DNA from: an uncultured Pseudomonadota bacterium
Lineage (GTDB): Bacteria > Pseudomonadota > Gammaproteobacteria > Steroidobacterales > Steroidobacteraceae
NCBI GenBank assembly: GCA_903879335.1
Contig: CAIRLC010000033.1
Span: 1 to 35,028 of the forward strand
Reading direction: 5' to 3'
DNA length: 35,028 bases
In this document: one piece after another, positions 17,408 through 25,154 of the stretch
Position numbering within the stretch: position 1 is the stretch's first letter
Layout of the letters: the number at the start of each line of letters is the position of its first letter
Program-made: the position numbers and the translations under genes
The notes under the pieces: generated by a model
The model's database searches: none
The model's input: only the letters and a program-made list of their open reading frames with translations
Told to the model about the DNA's origin: nothing

Positions 17408-18394
17408 ATGACTCAACAGACCCTCGAACACTGGCAGCAGATGTACCGCTCGCTGTGGCGCATCCGCATCTTCGAAAGTCAGGTGCAGCGCTTGGCTGCC
17501 GCCGGCGAAGTGCCGGGCTTTCCGCACCTGTCCACTGGCCAAGAAGCGGTTGCCGTCGGGGTGTGCGCACACCTCAATCCGAGCGACGTGCTGTATACCA
17601 GCCATCGCGGCCATGGTCACATCCTCGCAAAAGGCAGCGACATTGAGGCGACGATGGCTGAAATCATCGGCCGCGATACGGGCTTATGCCGCGGCCGCGG
17701 CGGCTCGATGCACCTCGTGGATGCTGCGAACGGTGTGCTCGGCGCGACCGGCGTTGTGGCCGGCAATTTAGCGCTCGCAGCGGGCGCCGCGTGGGCCGCC
17801 CAAGCACAAGGCAAGTCTGACATCAGCGTCGTCTTTTTTGGCGATGGGGCGACGGGCGCCGGTGTATTCCACGAGACCTTAAATCTCGCTGCCCTTTGGA
17901 AGCTGCCGATACTCTTCGTCTGTGAAAACAACGGCTATGCCGAGTTCACCAGCCGCGAAGAACACTCCAACGTGAACCACGTGAGCGCCTTCGCGGCTCC
18001 CTATCACATCCCAACTAAGACGATTGACGGCAATGATCTGCGCGTCGTGCACGCCGAAGCCGGTGCCGCGATCGCCGGCATCCGCGCCGGTCAAGGGCCT
18101 TATCTCCTCGAATGCATGACCTTCCGCATGGCCGGTCATTATGTCGGCGACGCACAGCAGTACCGATCTAAAGAAGAGATGGCGGCGATGCTGGAAAAAT
18201 GCCCGATCGAGCGACTGAAGCGCCACTTGCTTGAGTCAGGCATAGACGCGGCCGAGTTGGACGCGATTCAAAACGACGCCACGCAGGAGGTCCTCGCGGC
18301 CTCCGACCGCGCCCGCGCAGCGCCGCGCCCGGACCCGGCATCGGTAATGGACGACGTCTACACCTCCCCTGCACTCCACGCAATCACAGGCTGA
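17408..18394 (+). CDS. Acetoin dehydrogenase-type E1 alpha subunit (set A)
   Basis: A 328-residue thiamine-diphosphate E1 alpha chain of the acetoin/branched-chain/pyruvate dehydrogenase family. Seen: HRGHGHILAKG, CRGRGGSMHLVD (94-105), and the ThDP/Mg motif from GDG (145-147) to NN (174-175) with ATGAGVFHETLNLAALWKLP between. The GRGGSMH segment and size are closest to acetoin dehydrogenase AcoA as I know it. E1 takes an acyl group from a 2-oxo acid or ketol and loads it on the lipoyl arm of E2. The beta chain starts 6 bases downstream and an E2 gene follows, so this is a complete E1-E2 set in the operon of the O-demethylase. The substrate is unknown; see the findings. Confidence 0.9.
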   Translation: MTQQTLEHWQQMYRSLWRIRIFESQVQRLAAAGEVPGFPHLSTGQEAVAVGVCAHLNPSDVLYTSHRGHGHILAKGSDIEATMAEIIGRDTGLCRGRGGSMHLVDAANGVLGATGVVAGNLALAAGAAWAAQAQGKSDISVVFFGDGATGAGVFHETLNLAALWKLPILFVCENNGYAEFTSREEHSNVNHVSAFAAPYHIPTKTIDGNDLRVVHAEAGAAIAGIRAGQGPYLLECMTFRMAGHYVGDAQQYRSKEEMAAMLEKCPIERLKRHLLESGIDAAELDAIQNDATQEVLAASDRARAAPRPDPASVMDDVYTSPALHAITG

Positions 18395-18400
18395 TCGCTC

Positions 18401-19378
18401 ATGGCCGTTCATACATTCATCAATATCCTGAAGCGGGCCCTCGATGAGGAAATGAGCCACGACAGCGCGGTTCACCTCTTAGGTGAAGACGTGGCGGCCG
18501 GTGGTGCCTTTGGTGTCACCCGTGGCCTCGTCGACAAGTACGGCGACCATCGGGTCAAGAACACGCCGATCAGCGAAGCGGCCATCACGGGCCTGGCCAC
18601 CGGCGCGGCCTTGGCGGGTTTAAAGCCTGTGCTGGAAATCATGTTCATTGATTTTGCGACGCTGGCGCTCGACTGCTTACTCAATCAGACCGCCAAGTAC
18701 CGCTACATGTCCGGCGGTCAAGTGACTCTGCCGCTGGTCGTGCGCACGCAAGCCGGCGCCGCGGGTGGTGCAGCTGCCCAGCACTCACAAAGCCTAGAAA
18801 CGTTTTTCATCCACATTCCAGGCCTCATCGTGGTCGCCCCGTCCTCGCCCGTCGAAGCCTATGGGCTCTTGAAGAGTGCGATCCGTTACGGCGAGCCGGT
18901 GCTTTTCATCGAGCACAAGCGGCTGTACACGATGAAAGAAGATCTGCCAGACGATTACACGCTGCCGACGATTGGCCAGGCGCGGGTGGCTCGTGAAGGC
19001 AGCGACATCACGATCATCGCCTACTCCGCCATGGTGCAAACGGCGCTGGAGGCTGCGCAGACTTTGGCCGATCAGGGCATCTCGGCTGAAGTGCTCGACC
19101 TACGCACATTGCTGCCCTTGGATATGGCGACGATCGCCCAATCGGTCAGCAAGACGCACCGCGTGCTCATCGCGCAGGAAGCCGTCTTGAATGGCGGGGT
19201 TGCGGCTGAGATTGCCGCACGCATCGGCAGCGAATTGTTTGATGAACTCGATGGACCGGTTGAGCGGGTGGGCTGCCCCTTTGCGCCGATCCCCTTCGCA
19301 CCAGAGCTCGAGCGAGCGCTGTTGCCCGGCAAGGATGACATCCTCCGCGCCGTCCACCGCATGGTTGGCCACGCTTAA
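18401..19378 (+). CDS. Acetoin dehydrogenase-type E1 beta subunit (set A)
   Basis: A 325-residue E1 beta chain (transketolase pyrimidine-binding and C-terminal domains). Seen: the ThDP-activating Glu in NTPISEAAITG, the substrate-side loop AAQHSQSLETFF with the usual His, and the C-terminal domain with VLDLRTLLPLD and RVLIAQEAVLNGGVAAEIA. It would form an alpha2beta2 heterotetramer with the product of the gene just upstream. The QHSQSLE loop is the canonical form for acetoin and pyruvate E1 beta, in contrast to set B. The gap to E1 alpha is 6 bases and to E2 24 bases, so all three are co-expressed. Confidence 0.9.
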   Translation: MAVHTFINILKRALDEEMSHDSAVHLLGEDVAAGGAFGVTRGLVDKYGDHRVKNTPISEAAITGLATGAALAGLKPVLEIMFIDFATLALDCLLNQTAKYRYMSGGQVTLPLVVRTQAGAAGGAAAQHSQSLETFFIHIPGLIVVAPSSPVEAYGLLKSAIRYGEPVLFIEHKRLYTMKEDLPDDYTLPTIGQARVAREGSDITIIAYSAMVQTALEAAQTLADQGISAEVLDLRTLLPLDMATIAQSVSKTHRVLIAQEAVLNGGVAAEIAARIGSELFDELDGPVERVGCPFAPIPFAPELERALLPGKDDILRAVHRMVGHA

Positions 19379-19402
19379 AGCCACCTCGAGGAGTGCTGTC
19401 CC

Positions 19403-20650
19403 ATGTCTCGCGTGCTGCAGGAAATTCCAAAAGTGGGCCTCGTCATGGAGGCCGTGAAGGTCGTCCGTTGGCTCAAGGCGCCCGGCGATATCGTGCGACT
19501 CGGCGATCCCCTTGTTGAGGTCGAAACAGAAAAATCGGTCATCGAGATTGAAGCCACCATCGCCGGCGTATTGGCTGAAGCCTTGCTGGCGGTCGACCAA
19601 GAAGCCAATGTCGGTGACCCTTTGGCGTGGATCGAGGTTGAAGGCACCAGCGCCGAGACGGCCGGTGTTCCAAGTGCACCCGCAGCAGAACCCGTGGCCG
19701 CACCGAGAGCCGTGACCACGTCAGCGCCAGTGGCGCCAGTAGCTCCAGTGGCGAGTGGAAGCGCGGAGCGCATTCCGGCCTCGCCCGCCGCGCGTCGTCT
19801 CGCCAGCGAAAGTGGGCTTGAATTGGCGTCGATCAAAGGCTCGGGTCCACGTGGACGGATTGAGCTCGACGACGTGCGCCGGGCGCAAAGCGCGACGTCA
19901 GCACCGGCCAAGGCCGCGGCGACGTCGATGCCCGTGCCACCGACCGTGCGCGGCGCAACGACCAGCCCGACGAGCGGATTAACCCCGATGCGCCGAGCGC
20001 TCGCTCGCGCCATGACCCTCAGCAACGCCGCGGTGCCGCAGTTCCCGGTCGAGCGGGACGTCGACTGGACTCGCGTGCAGGCCACCCGAGCGGAGCTCAA
20101 CGCTGCCCTGCCCACCGGTGCCGCGCGGGTGTCCGTGAATGATTTCTTACTGCACGCGATCGCGCACACCTTGATCGAGTTCCCGGCATTGAACGCTAGG
20201 TTTACGGGTTCTCTAGAGGCCGCAGACGCTCGACTCGAATCGGCCCACGGCGCTCACATCGGCCTCGTGCTCGCGGTCGATGGCGGGCTTGTGGTGCCGG
20301 TATTGCATGATGTCGAACAATTGAGCGTGACCGAGATCGCCGCCCGCCGCACGGCTTGTGTTGAACGCGGCCTGAACGGCGTCCTGAAGCGTGAAGAACT
20401 GGCCGGCGCCACGATCAGCCTCTCAAACCTCGGCAGCCGTGGTCCGGATCGATTCATCGGCATGATCAACCCACCCGAGTCGGCCATCCTAGCGGTGGGG
20501 CGTCAGCGCGATGTGGTCACGGTGGTCTCTGGACAGATGATTGCCATACGACCGATCTCTACACTCACGCTGACCGTGGATCATCGCGTCGCGGATGGAC
20601 GCTTAGCCGCCGACTTCCTCGCGCGCGTGGTCGAGCGACTCGAACAGTAA
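19403..20650 (+). CDS. Dihydrolipoamide acyltransferase E2
   Basis: A 415-residue E2 core protein. It has one lipoyl domain (about 1-80) with the lipoyl Lys44 in VETEKSVIEIEA, an Ala/Pro-rich linker (about 90-115), an E1/E3-binding domain (SPAARRLASESGLELASIKG and GSGPRGRIELDDV, about 120-155), another Ala/Pro-rich linker, and the CoA acyltransferase domain ending with the catalytic VDHRVADG (His394, Asp398). ATG 19403 has AGGAG 9 bases upstream. It completes the set A complex and should transfer the acyl group to CoA. A single E2 is present for two E1 pairs in the window, so it may serve both. No E3 (lipoamide dehydrogenase) gene is present; a housekeeping E3 would be needed. Confidence 0.92.
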   Translation: MSRVLQEIPKVGLVMEAVKVVRWLKAPGDIVRLGDPLVEVETEKSVIEIEATIAGVLAEALLAVDQEANVGDPLAWIEVEGTSAETAGVPSAPAAEPVAAPRAVTTSAPVAPVAPVASGSAERIPASPAARRLASESGLELASIKGSGPRGRIELDDVRRAQSATSAPAKAAATSMPVPPTVRGATTSPTSGLTPMRRALARAMTLSNAAVPQFPVERDVDWTRVQATRAELNAALPTGAARVSVNDFLLHAIAHTLIEFPALNARFTGSLEAADARLESAHGAHIGLVLAVDGGLVVPVLHDVEQLSVTEIAARRTACVERGLNGVLKREELAGATISLSNLGSRGPDRFIGMINPPESAILAVGRQRDVVTVVSGQMIAIRPISTLTLTVDHRVADGRLAADFLARVVERLEQ

Positions 20651-20671
20651 GCTCAGCAACTTGATCGGATC

Positions 20672-20710
20672 AAAAAAACGGGCCGGTCTTACGAGACCGG
20701 CCCGTTGCAT
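20672..20710 (-). terminator. Rho-independent terminator between convergent operons
   Basis: A perfect 12-bp stem, ACGGGCCGGTCT (20678-20689) and AGACCGGCCCGT (20694-20705), with a TACG loop. Seven A residues lie just before it on the plus strand, so on the minus strand the stem is followed by a T-run: a textbook terminator for the E1 set B operon. It may also stop plus-strand reading from the E2 gene. Confidence 0.92.
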
Positions 20711-20736
20711 TTAACGACCCGTCGGTCAACGCGCGA

Positions 20737-21705
20737 TTAGCCGCCGCTCTGCATCACCCGACGAACCGCGTCGACGATGCGCGCCTCATCCGGGATCACA
20801 TAAGCCTCTAAGGGCTCGCTGTACGGCACGGTGACGTCCCGTGCGTTGACCTGCAGGATCGGCGCTTTGAGGGAGGAGAAGCCGAACTCGGCGACGTCCG
20901 CCGCAATGATGCCGCCCACGGTCGCATGCCGCGGCGCCTGGTCCACCACCACCAAGCGTCCCGTCTTGGCAACCGACGTCAAAATGGTGTCGAGATCGAG
21001 TGGCGCCACCGTGCGCGGATCAATGACTTCGACCTCAATGCCTTCCGCTGCGAGCGTCGCCGCCGCACCCAAGGCGCGGTTCACCATCCAACCGGTTGCG
21101 ACGATCGTGACGTCACTTCCGGTGCGACGCACCGCGGCCACGCCGAAGGGCACGAGATGCTCGCCGTCGGGCACTTCACCGTGCTCAAGGGTCAAGAGGT
21201 AGTGGTGCATGAACACCACCGGATTGTCGTCGCGAATGGCTGTCGCCATGAGTCCCTTGGCATCCGCCGCGGTCGACGGTACAACCACTTTGAGTCCAGG
21301 CACACCCATGAAGAGGGCGGTGAGTGAACCCGTGTGCTGGCCGGCCCATCCGGCCGCAAAGCCGAAGCCGGCCTTCAACACCAAGGGCACCTTAACCTGG
21401 CCGCCGGTCATATAACGGAAGCGCGGCGCCTCATTGACGACCTGATCCATCGCGACGAGCATGAACTCAGCCATGTAGAGCTCAACGACCGGACGCAATC
21501 CGGCCATCGCCGCACCGATCGCGATACCGATCTCGGCAGTCTCGGAAATCGGCGTGACGCGCACACGGTCGTGGCCGTATTCCGCGACGAATTCATGGTT
21601 TTCTGTGGTGGCCAGGTTCTGGCCAAAGTAAAGCACGTTGGGATCACGCCGCATTTCCTGGTGAATGCCGGCGTCGATCGCAGCGATAAAAGGTAGTTGT
21701 GCCAT
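20737..21705 (-). CDS. E1 beta subunit, 2-oxo acid/acetoin dehydrogenase type (set B)
   Basis: A 322-residue E1 beta chain. Seen: the ThDP-activating Glu in VTPISETAEIG, and the C-terminal domain with VIDPRTVAPLD and RLVVVDQAPRHATVGG. The loop after the first domain reads GQHTGSLTALFMGVPG: the His is kept, but the following residues differ from the QHSQSLE loop of set A, which points to a different substrate. ATG 21705 has GGAG 7 bases upstream; the frame is open to 21777 but overlaps the alpha gene without a better site. It follows the set B alpha gene by 13 bases and ends at the strong terminator. It is not accompanied by its own E2 gene. Confidence 0.88.
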   Translation of the reverse strand: MAQLPFIAAIDAGIHQEMRRDPNVLYFGQNLATTENHEFVAEYGHDRVRVTPISETAEIGIAIGAAMAGLRPVVELYMAEFMLVAMDQVVNEAPRFRYMTGGQVKVPLVLKAGFGFAAGWAGQHTGSLTALFMGVPGLKVVVPSTAADAKGLMATAIRDDNPVVFMHHYLLTLEHGEVPDGEHLVPFGVAAVRRTGSDVTIVATGWMVNRALGAAATLAAEGIEVEVIDPRTVAPLDLDTILTSVAKTGRLVVVDQAPRHATVGGIIAADVAEFGFSSLKAPILQVNARDVTVPYSEPLEAYVIPDEARIVDAVRRVMQSGG

Positions 21706-21718
21706 GGATGACTCCGAC

Positions 21719-22747
21719 TTAGGCGTAAACGTTGTCGAGGGCGGACTCGAGGGCCGGGAATGGACTCGCGACGGCAAACTTCACCGCCACATCCATTTCT
21801 GCAGCGACCTGCGCGTTGAGGGCATCGGCCGCAGCGCCACTCAAAATTCCCGATTGCACGAGCTTGCCGCGGAAGCGCGGTACCGGATCACCGCGCAGCG
21901 CGGCCTCGTACTCTTCCCGCTTACCGAACACCGTGATCGCCTCATGCTCGGGATAGTGAAGCGGCACGCCCGGCGGGGCGATGATGTTGCCGTGCGCTGA
22001 AAGCCGGTAAACCTTCGACTCGATCAATGACGGACCCTCACCGGCACGCGCGCGCGCCACGGCATGACCCACGACTTCAGCAACGGCCAGTGGATCCGTG
22101 CCGTCCACCGTCACGCCCGGCATCACATAGGAGGTGGCCTTGATGGCGAGTGGCTGACCGGCGGCCGCGTTGGCGTCCTCTTGCTCGGAGGTGGTGACGA
22201 CGTTGTAGCCGTTGTTCTCCATGACGAAGATCACCGGCAACTTCCACAGCGAGGCAATGTTCAGCGTCTCGTGGAACGCACCTTGCTTCGAGGCTCCGTC
22301 GCCGAAGAAGCAGAATACAACCTCGCCCTTCTTCCGGATTTGCGCCGCCCACGCCGCACCGGCGGCGTGCGGGATGCCCGCACCCACGATGCCAGAGGTG
22401 CCGAGGAAACCGTTCGCAACGTCCGTCAAATGCATCGACCCGCCCAGACCTTTGCAGATCCCGTCGGCGCGACCCAAGATTTCCGCCATCATGGCCTTCG
22501 GATCGGTACCGAGCGCCAGTGGGTAACCGTGGCAGCGATAAGTCGCAAGCGCTGCGTCGCCCTTTTTGAAGTGACTCAACGCGCCGACGATCGACGCCTC
22601 AGCGCCGTCGGCCAAGTGGGTGTGACCGCGAATCACGCCCGGATATTCGGTAAAGGTGCGCTTCACGCGCTCCTCAAATTCCCGGATGCGCAGCATCTGG
22701 GTCAACATTTCAATCTGTTGTTCGGAACTCGGCGACTGCAAGCTCAT
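21719..22747 (-). CDS. E1 alpha subunit, 2-oxo acid/acetoin dehydrogenase type (set B)
   Basis: A 342-residue ThDP-dependent E1 alpha chain. Seen: HTHLADGAEASIVGAL, YRCHGYPLALG, CKGLGGSMHLTD (98-109), and the ThDP/Mg motif from GDG (149-151) to NN (178-179). Compared with set A it reads LGGSMH instead of RGGSMH, and CHGYPLALG instead of HRGHGHILAKG, so it is a clear paralogue and not a recent copy. ATG 22747 follows AAGGGGA at normal spacing. It belongs to the minus-strand operon with the GMC dehydrogenase upstream and E1 beta downstream. This suggests it acts on a product of that dehydrogenase, for example a ketol or diketone (inference). Confidence 0.88.
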   Translation of the reverse strand: MSLQSPSSEQQIEMLTQMLRIREFEERVKRTFTEYPGVIRGHTHLADGAEASIVGALSHFKKGDAALATYRCHGYPLALGTDPKAMMAEILGRADGICKGLGGSMHLTDVANGFLGTSGIVGAGIPHAAGAAWAAQIRKKGEVVFCFFGDGASKQGAFHETLNIASLWKLPVIFVMENNGYNVVTTSEQEDANAAAGQPLAIKATSYVMPGVTVDGTDPLAVAEVVGHAVARARAGEGPSLIESKVYRLSAHGNIIAPPGVPLHYPEHEAITVFGKREEYEAALRGDPVPRFRGKLVQSGILSGAAADALNAQVAAEMDVAVKFAVASPFPALESALDNVYA

Positions 22748-22876
22748 GTCATCCCCTTCCCTTTAAAATCTGGCACGACCTACGCAGGCCCTGCCCCGCC
22801 ATCGCAGAATCCCCCATGAGGAGAACCCTATCGATGTGCACCCAGTGATCATCGTTAACTCGTCTCGGGAGCGATC

Positions 22877-24445
22877 TCAGATCCGTCCCGCCGCCAGTTC
22901 TTTGCCGATGTGTTCGGCCTGGCGCAACGCCAAGGACACAATCGTCAACGTTGGATTGGCAGCGCCCGGTGTGGGCAATACACTGCCATCCGACAGGAAC
23001 AGATTCGGCACTTCATGTGCTCGGCCGTAGGGATTGGTCACGCCCGTTGCTGGATCGACGCTCATGCGCGCCGTGCCCATCTGATGCGTCGCCGTTGACC
23101 CCTCACTGACCACAATGCGCTTGGCACCGACCGCTTCATAGATACGACGCCCTTGCTGACGCGCGTGATCGCGCAACGCGATGTCGTTCGGGTGTGTGTC
23201 GCAGTGGATATGGGCCGAGGGCAAGCCAGAGGAATCCTTCACGGTCGTCGACAAGGTGATTCGGTTATCGGGCCGCGACATGTCCTCACCATTAATGAGG
23301 ATGCCGGACACATTGCGATAGTTGTCAATGATCGACGCGTAATCCCGCCCCCAGCCATACGGCAAGCCCGCCAAGGGCCACGAGGGCAAATCGAGCGCCA
23401 CCAATTCCAAGTGATAGCCACCGACGAAGCCACGACGCGGGTCGTGCACGTTCTCATCTTCCACGACACCCGCAAGCGTCGTGCCACGCCAAGCGTACAC
23501 AGGCTTATCAAAAATGCCCCAGACGAAGCTGGTCAAGTGGTGGCAGTAATTACGGCCCACTTGATCCGAACCGTTGGCCAGACCATTCGGGAACCGGCCC
23601 GAGGCAGACAGGAGCAATAAGCGCGCGCTCTCAATAGAGTTACCGGCGAGGCACACGAGGCGCGCCTTTTGGCGCTGCTCATGGCCGTTGGCATCGCGAT
23701 AAACCACGGCGTTCGCGCGACCATCCGCACCATGCTCGATGCGCGTCGCAAAACAGCTGGTCCGTAGATCCAGACGTCCAGTCGCTTCCGCGCGCGGGAT
23801 CTCCGTGTACAGCGTGCTCCACTTGGCCGCGGTCTTACAGCCCTGCACACAGAAGCCCTGCTGGATGCAGCCACCACGGTCATCGCGAGCCTTGCTGTTG
23901 ATGGCCAAATAGTTGGTGTGCACGCGCTTGTAGCCCACCTTCCGGGCGCCGGCGTACAACACCTTAAAATTATTGTTGGCCGGCATACCCGGCAAGCCGT
24001 GACGACGGGTCACGCCCATGCGCCGCTCGGCGGCAAAATACCACCGCTTCAGCTCGGCGTATTCCATCGGCCAGTCGACCAAGGAGGTTCCCGCGACCTC
24101 ACCATAGGTCGAGCGAGCGCGAATCTCATACTCTTGCAGGCGTGGCGTCGCCGCCGTCCAATGCACGGTCGTGCCGCCCACCGTCCGACAATGCCAAGCG
24201 GGCATGTTGGGGGAGGTATGCACCGCATCCCATGTGCCGCTCTGACTGCGTGGCTCAAGCCACGTCAATTGTCCGAAAGCCTCACCAATGTTCTGCGAGA
24301 ACGAGGCTGGCGACTCGCGCCGACCTGCCTCCAACAAGACGACTTTTAGGCCGCGTCGTGTCAGTTCATGCGCCATGGTGCCGCCACCAGCGCCCGAGCC
24401 GATAATGACCGCAACGCTGTCGTCATCTAATGCATAGCGTGGCAT
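22877..24445 (-). CDS. GMC-family FAD dehydrogenase, large subunit (gluconate/fructose dehydrogenase-like)
   Basis: A 522-residue GMC oxidoreductase. Seen: the FAD-binding GSGAGGGTMAHELTRRG (17-33), the WHCRTVGGTTVHW segment, the Cys cluster CIQQGFCVQGCK that in membrane-type gluconate and glucose dehydrogenases holds a 3Fe-4S cluster, and the C-terminal TATHQMGTARM and NPTLTIVSLALR motifs. It has no signal peptide; family members are carried to the periplasm by their Tat-signal small subunit, which is encoded 26 bases upstream. ATG 24445 follows GAGGA. It should oxidise an alcohol and pass electrons to a cytochrome. GMC enzymes act on lignin-type side-chain alcohols such as hydroxypropiovanillone (HpvZ, from memory), so a similar substrate is possible. 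Confidence 0.9.
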   Translation of the reverse strand: MPRYALDDDSVAVIIGSGAGGGTMAHELTRRGLKVVLLEAGRRESPASFSQNIGEAFGQLTWLEPRSQSGTWDAVHTSPNMPAWHCRTVGGTTVHWTAATPRLQEYEIRARSTYGEVAGTSLVDWPMEYAELKRWYFAAERRMGVTRRHGLPGMPANNNFKVLYAGARKVGYKRVHTNYLAINSKARDDRGGCIQQGFCVQGCKTAAKWSTLYTEIPRAEATGRLDLRTSCFATRIEHGADGRANAVVYRDANGHEQRQKARLVCLAGNSIESARLLLLSASGRFPNGLANGSDQVGRNYCHHLTSFVWGIFDKPVYAWRGTTLAGVVEDENVHDPRRGFVGGYHLELVALDLPSWPLAGLPYGWGRDYASIIDNYRNVSGILINGEDMSRPDNRITLSTTVKDSSGLPSAHIHCDTHPNDIALRDHARQQGRRIYEAVGAKRIVVSEGSTATHQMGTARMSVDPATGVTNPYGRAHEVPNLFLSDGSVLPTPGAANPTLTIVSLALRQAEHIGKELAAGRI

Positions 24446-24471
24446 GTACTTGTCCTCAATGGTCTACGCGT

Positions 24472-25020
24472 TCAGAACGGCAACGGCCCGGACGCCTCTA
24501 AAGGCACTTCGGGCAACCATCGCAGGTCATTGAAGCCACGCGTCAAATAGCCGCCCTTCGAAAAGGCTTCGCCTTCGTAACCGAAGTGCGCATAGGCGAA
24601 AGGATTGGCGTAAAGCACCATCAGCGTCGTGACGCGGGTGCTTTGAAAAAATGCTGTGTTTTCGATCGACTTCAGTCGCTCAACACGCGCCGACTCAGGC
24701 GCCGACATAAATCCATCACCGAGCGAGGCGATACCCGCCTTCAAGCTCTGTACGGCCTCCGGTGTCGTGGCGCCCCGGTCGATGGCACCGACCACCATCG
24801 CGTAGGCCGCATCGTCCAAACCGTCATGCGGTGCGATGGTCTTGATCATTGCCGTCAGGGCCAGACCTTCAGCACCAGTCAGCGCTGTCAGATCGACCGC
24901 CCAGGCGGTACTCGGTAACAGTGACGCAAAGGGCACTGACGACACCAGTACGCCAGTGAGTACCCCCGTCACCGACTTCATGAAGTCCCGGCGATCGAGC
25001 CGGCCTTGCGGTGCGCTCAC
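24472..25020 (-). CDS. Tat-signal small subunit, gluconate 2-dehydrogenase subunit 3 family
   Basis: A 182-residue protein with a twin-arginine signal at the N-terminus (RLDRRDFMKSVTGVLTGVLV) followed by a helical domain of the gluconate 2-dehydrogenase subunit 3 type (LTAMIKTIAPHDGLDD, ..YANPFAYAHFGYEGEAFSKGG). It would escort the GMC subunit to the periplasm and form part of the complex. GTG 25020 is preferred since GGGGGG lies 6 bases upstream; ATG 25038 and the frame open to 25089 are less likely. The cytochrome c third subunit found in some such complexes is not adjacent here, so electrons must leave by another cytochrome. Confidence 0.85.
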   Translation of the reverse strand: MSAPQGRLDRRDFMKSVTGVLTGVLVSSVPFASLLPSTAWAVDLTALTGAEGLALTAMIKTIAPHDGLDDAAYAMVVGAIDRGATTPEAVQSLKAGIASLGDGFMSAPESARVERLKSIENTAFFQSTRVTTLMVLYANPFAYAHFGYEGEAFSKGGYLTRGFNDLRWLPEVPLEASGPLPF

Positions 25021-25109
25021 GCGATCCCCCCCATCCATCCAAACTGACGCTTTGAAGGCCATGCCGGGTCTATGCCGAGAGACGGACAAACCCCTAGTCG
25101 AGCAGGGCC

Positions 25110-25137
25110 TGCCCCGGCGGCGTTCACCGCCGGGGCA
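25110..25137 (-). terminator. Hairpin after the TonB receptor gene
   Basis: TGCCCCGGCGG (25110-25120) and CCGCCGGGGCA (25127-25137) make a perfect 11-bp, very GC-rich stem with a CGTTCA loop. It sits between the receptor stop and the small-subunit start. No T-run follows on the minus strand, so it is probably a partial terminator or an mRNA-stabilising hairpin that sets receptor and enzyme levels apart. Confidence 0.6.
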
Positions 25138-25154
25138 TTCCCAATCAACTCAAC

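Noticed and set aside
25110-25137. Full Rho-independent terminator after the TonB gene
   Set aside because: The stem is perfect, but no T-run follows on the minus strand, so complete termination is not supported; kept as a hairpin only.
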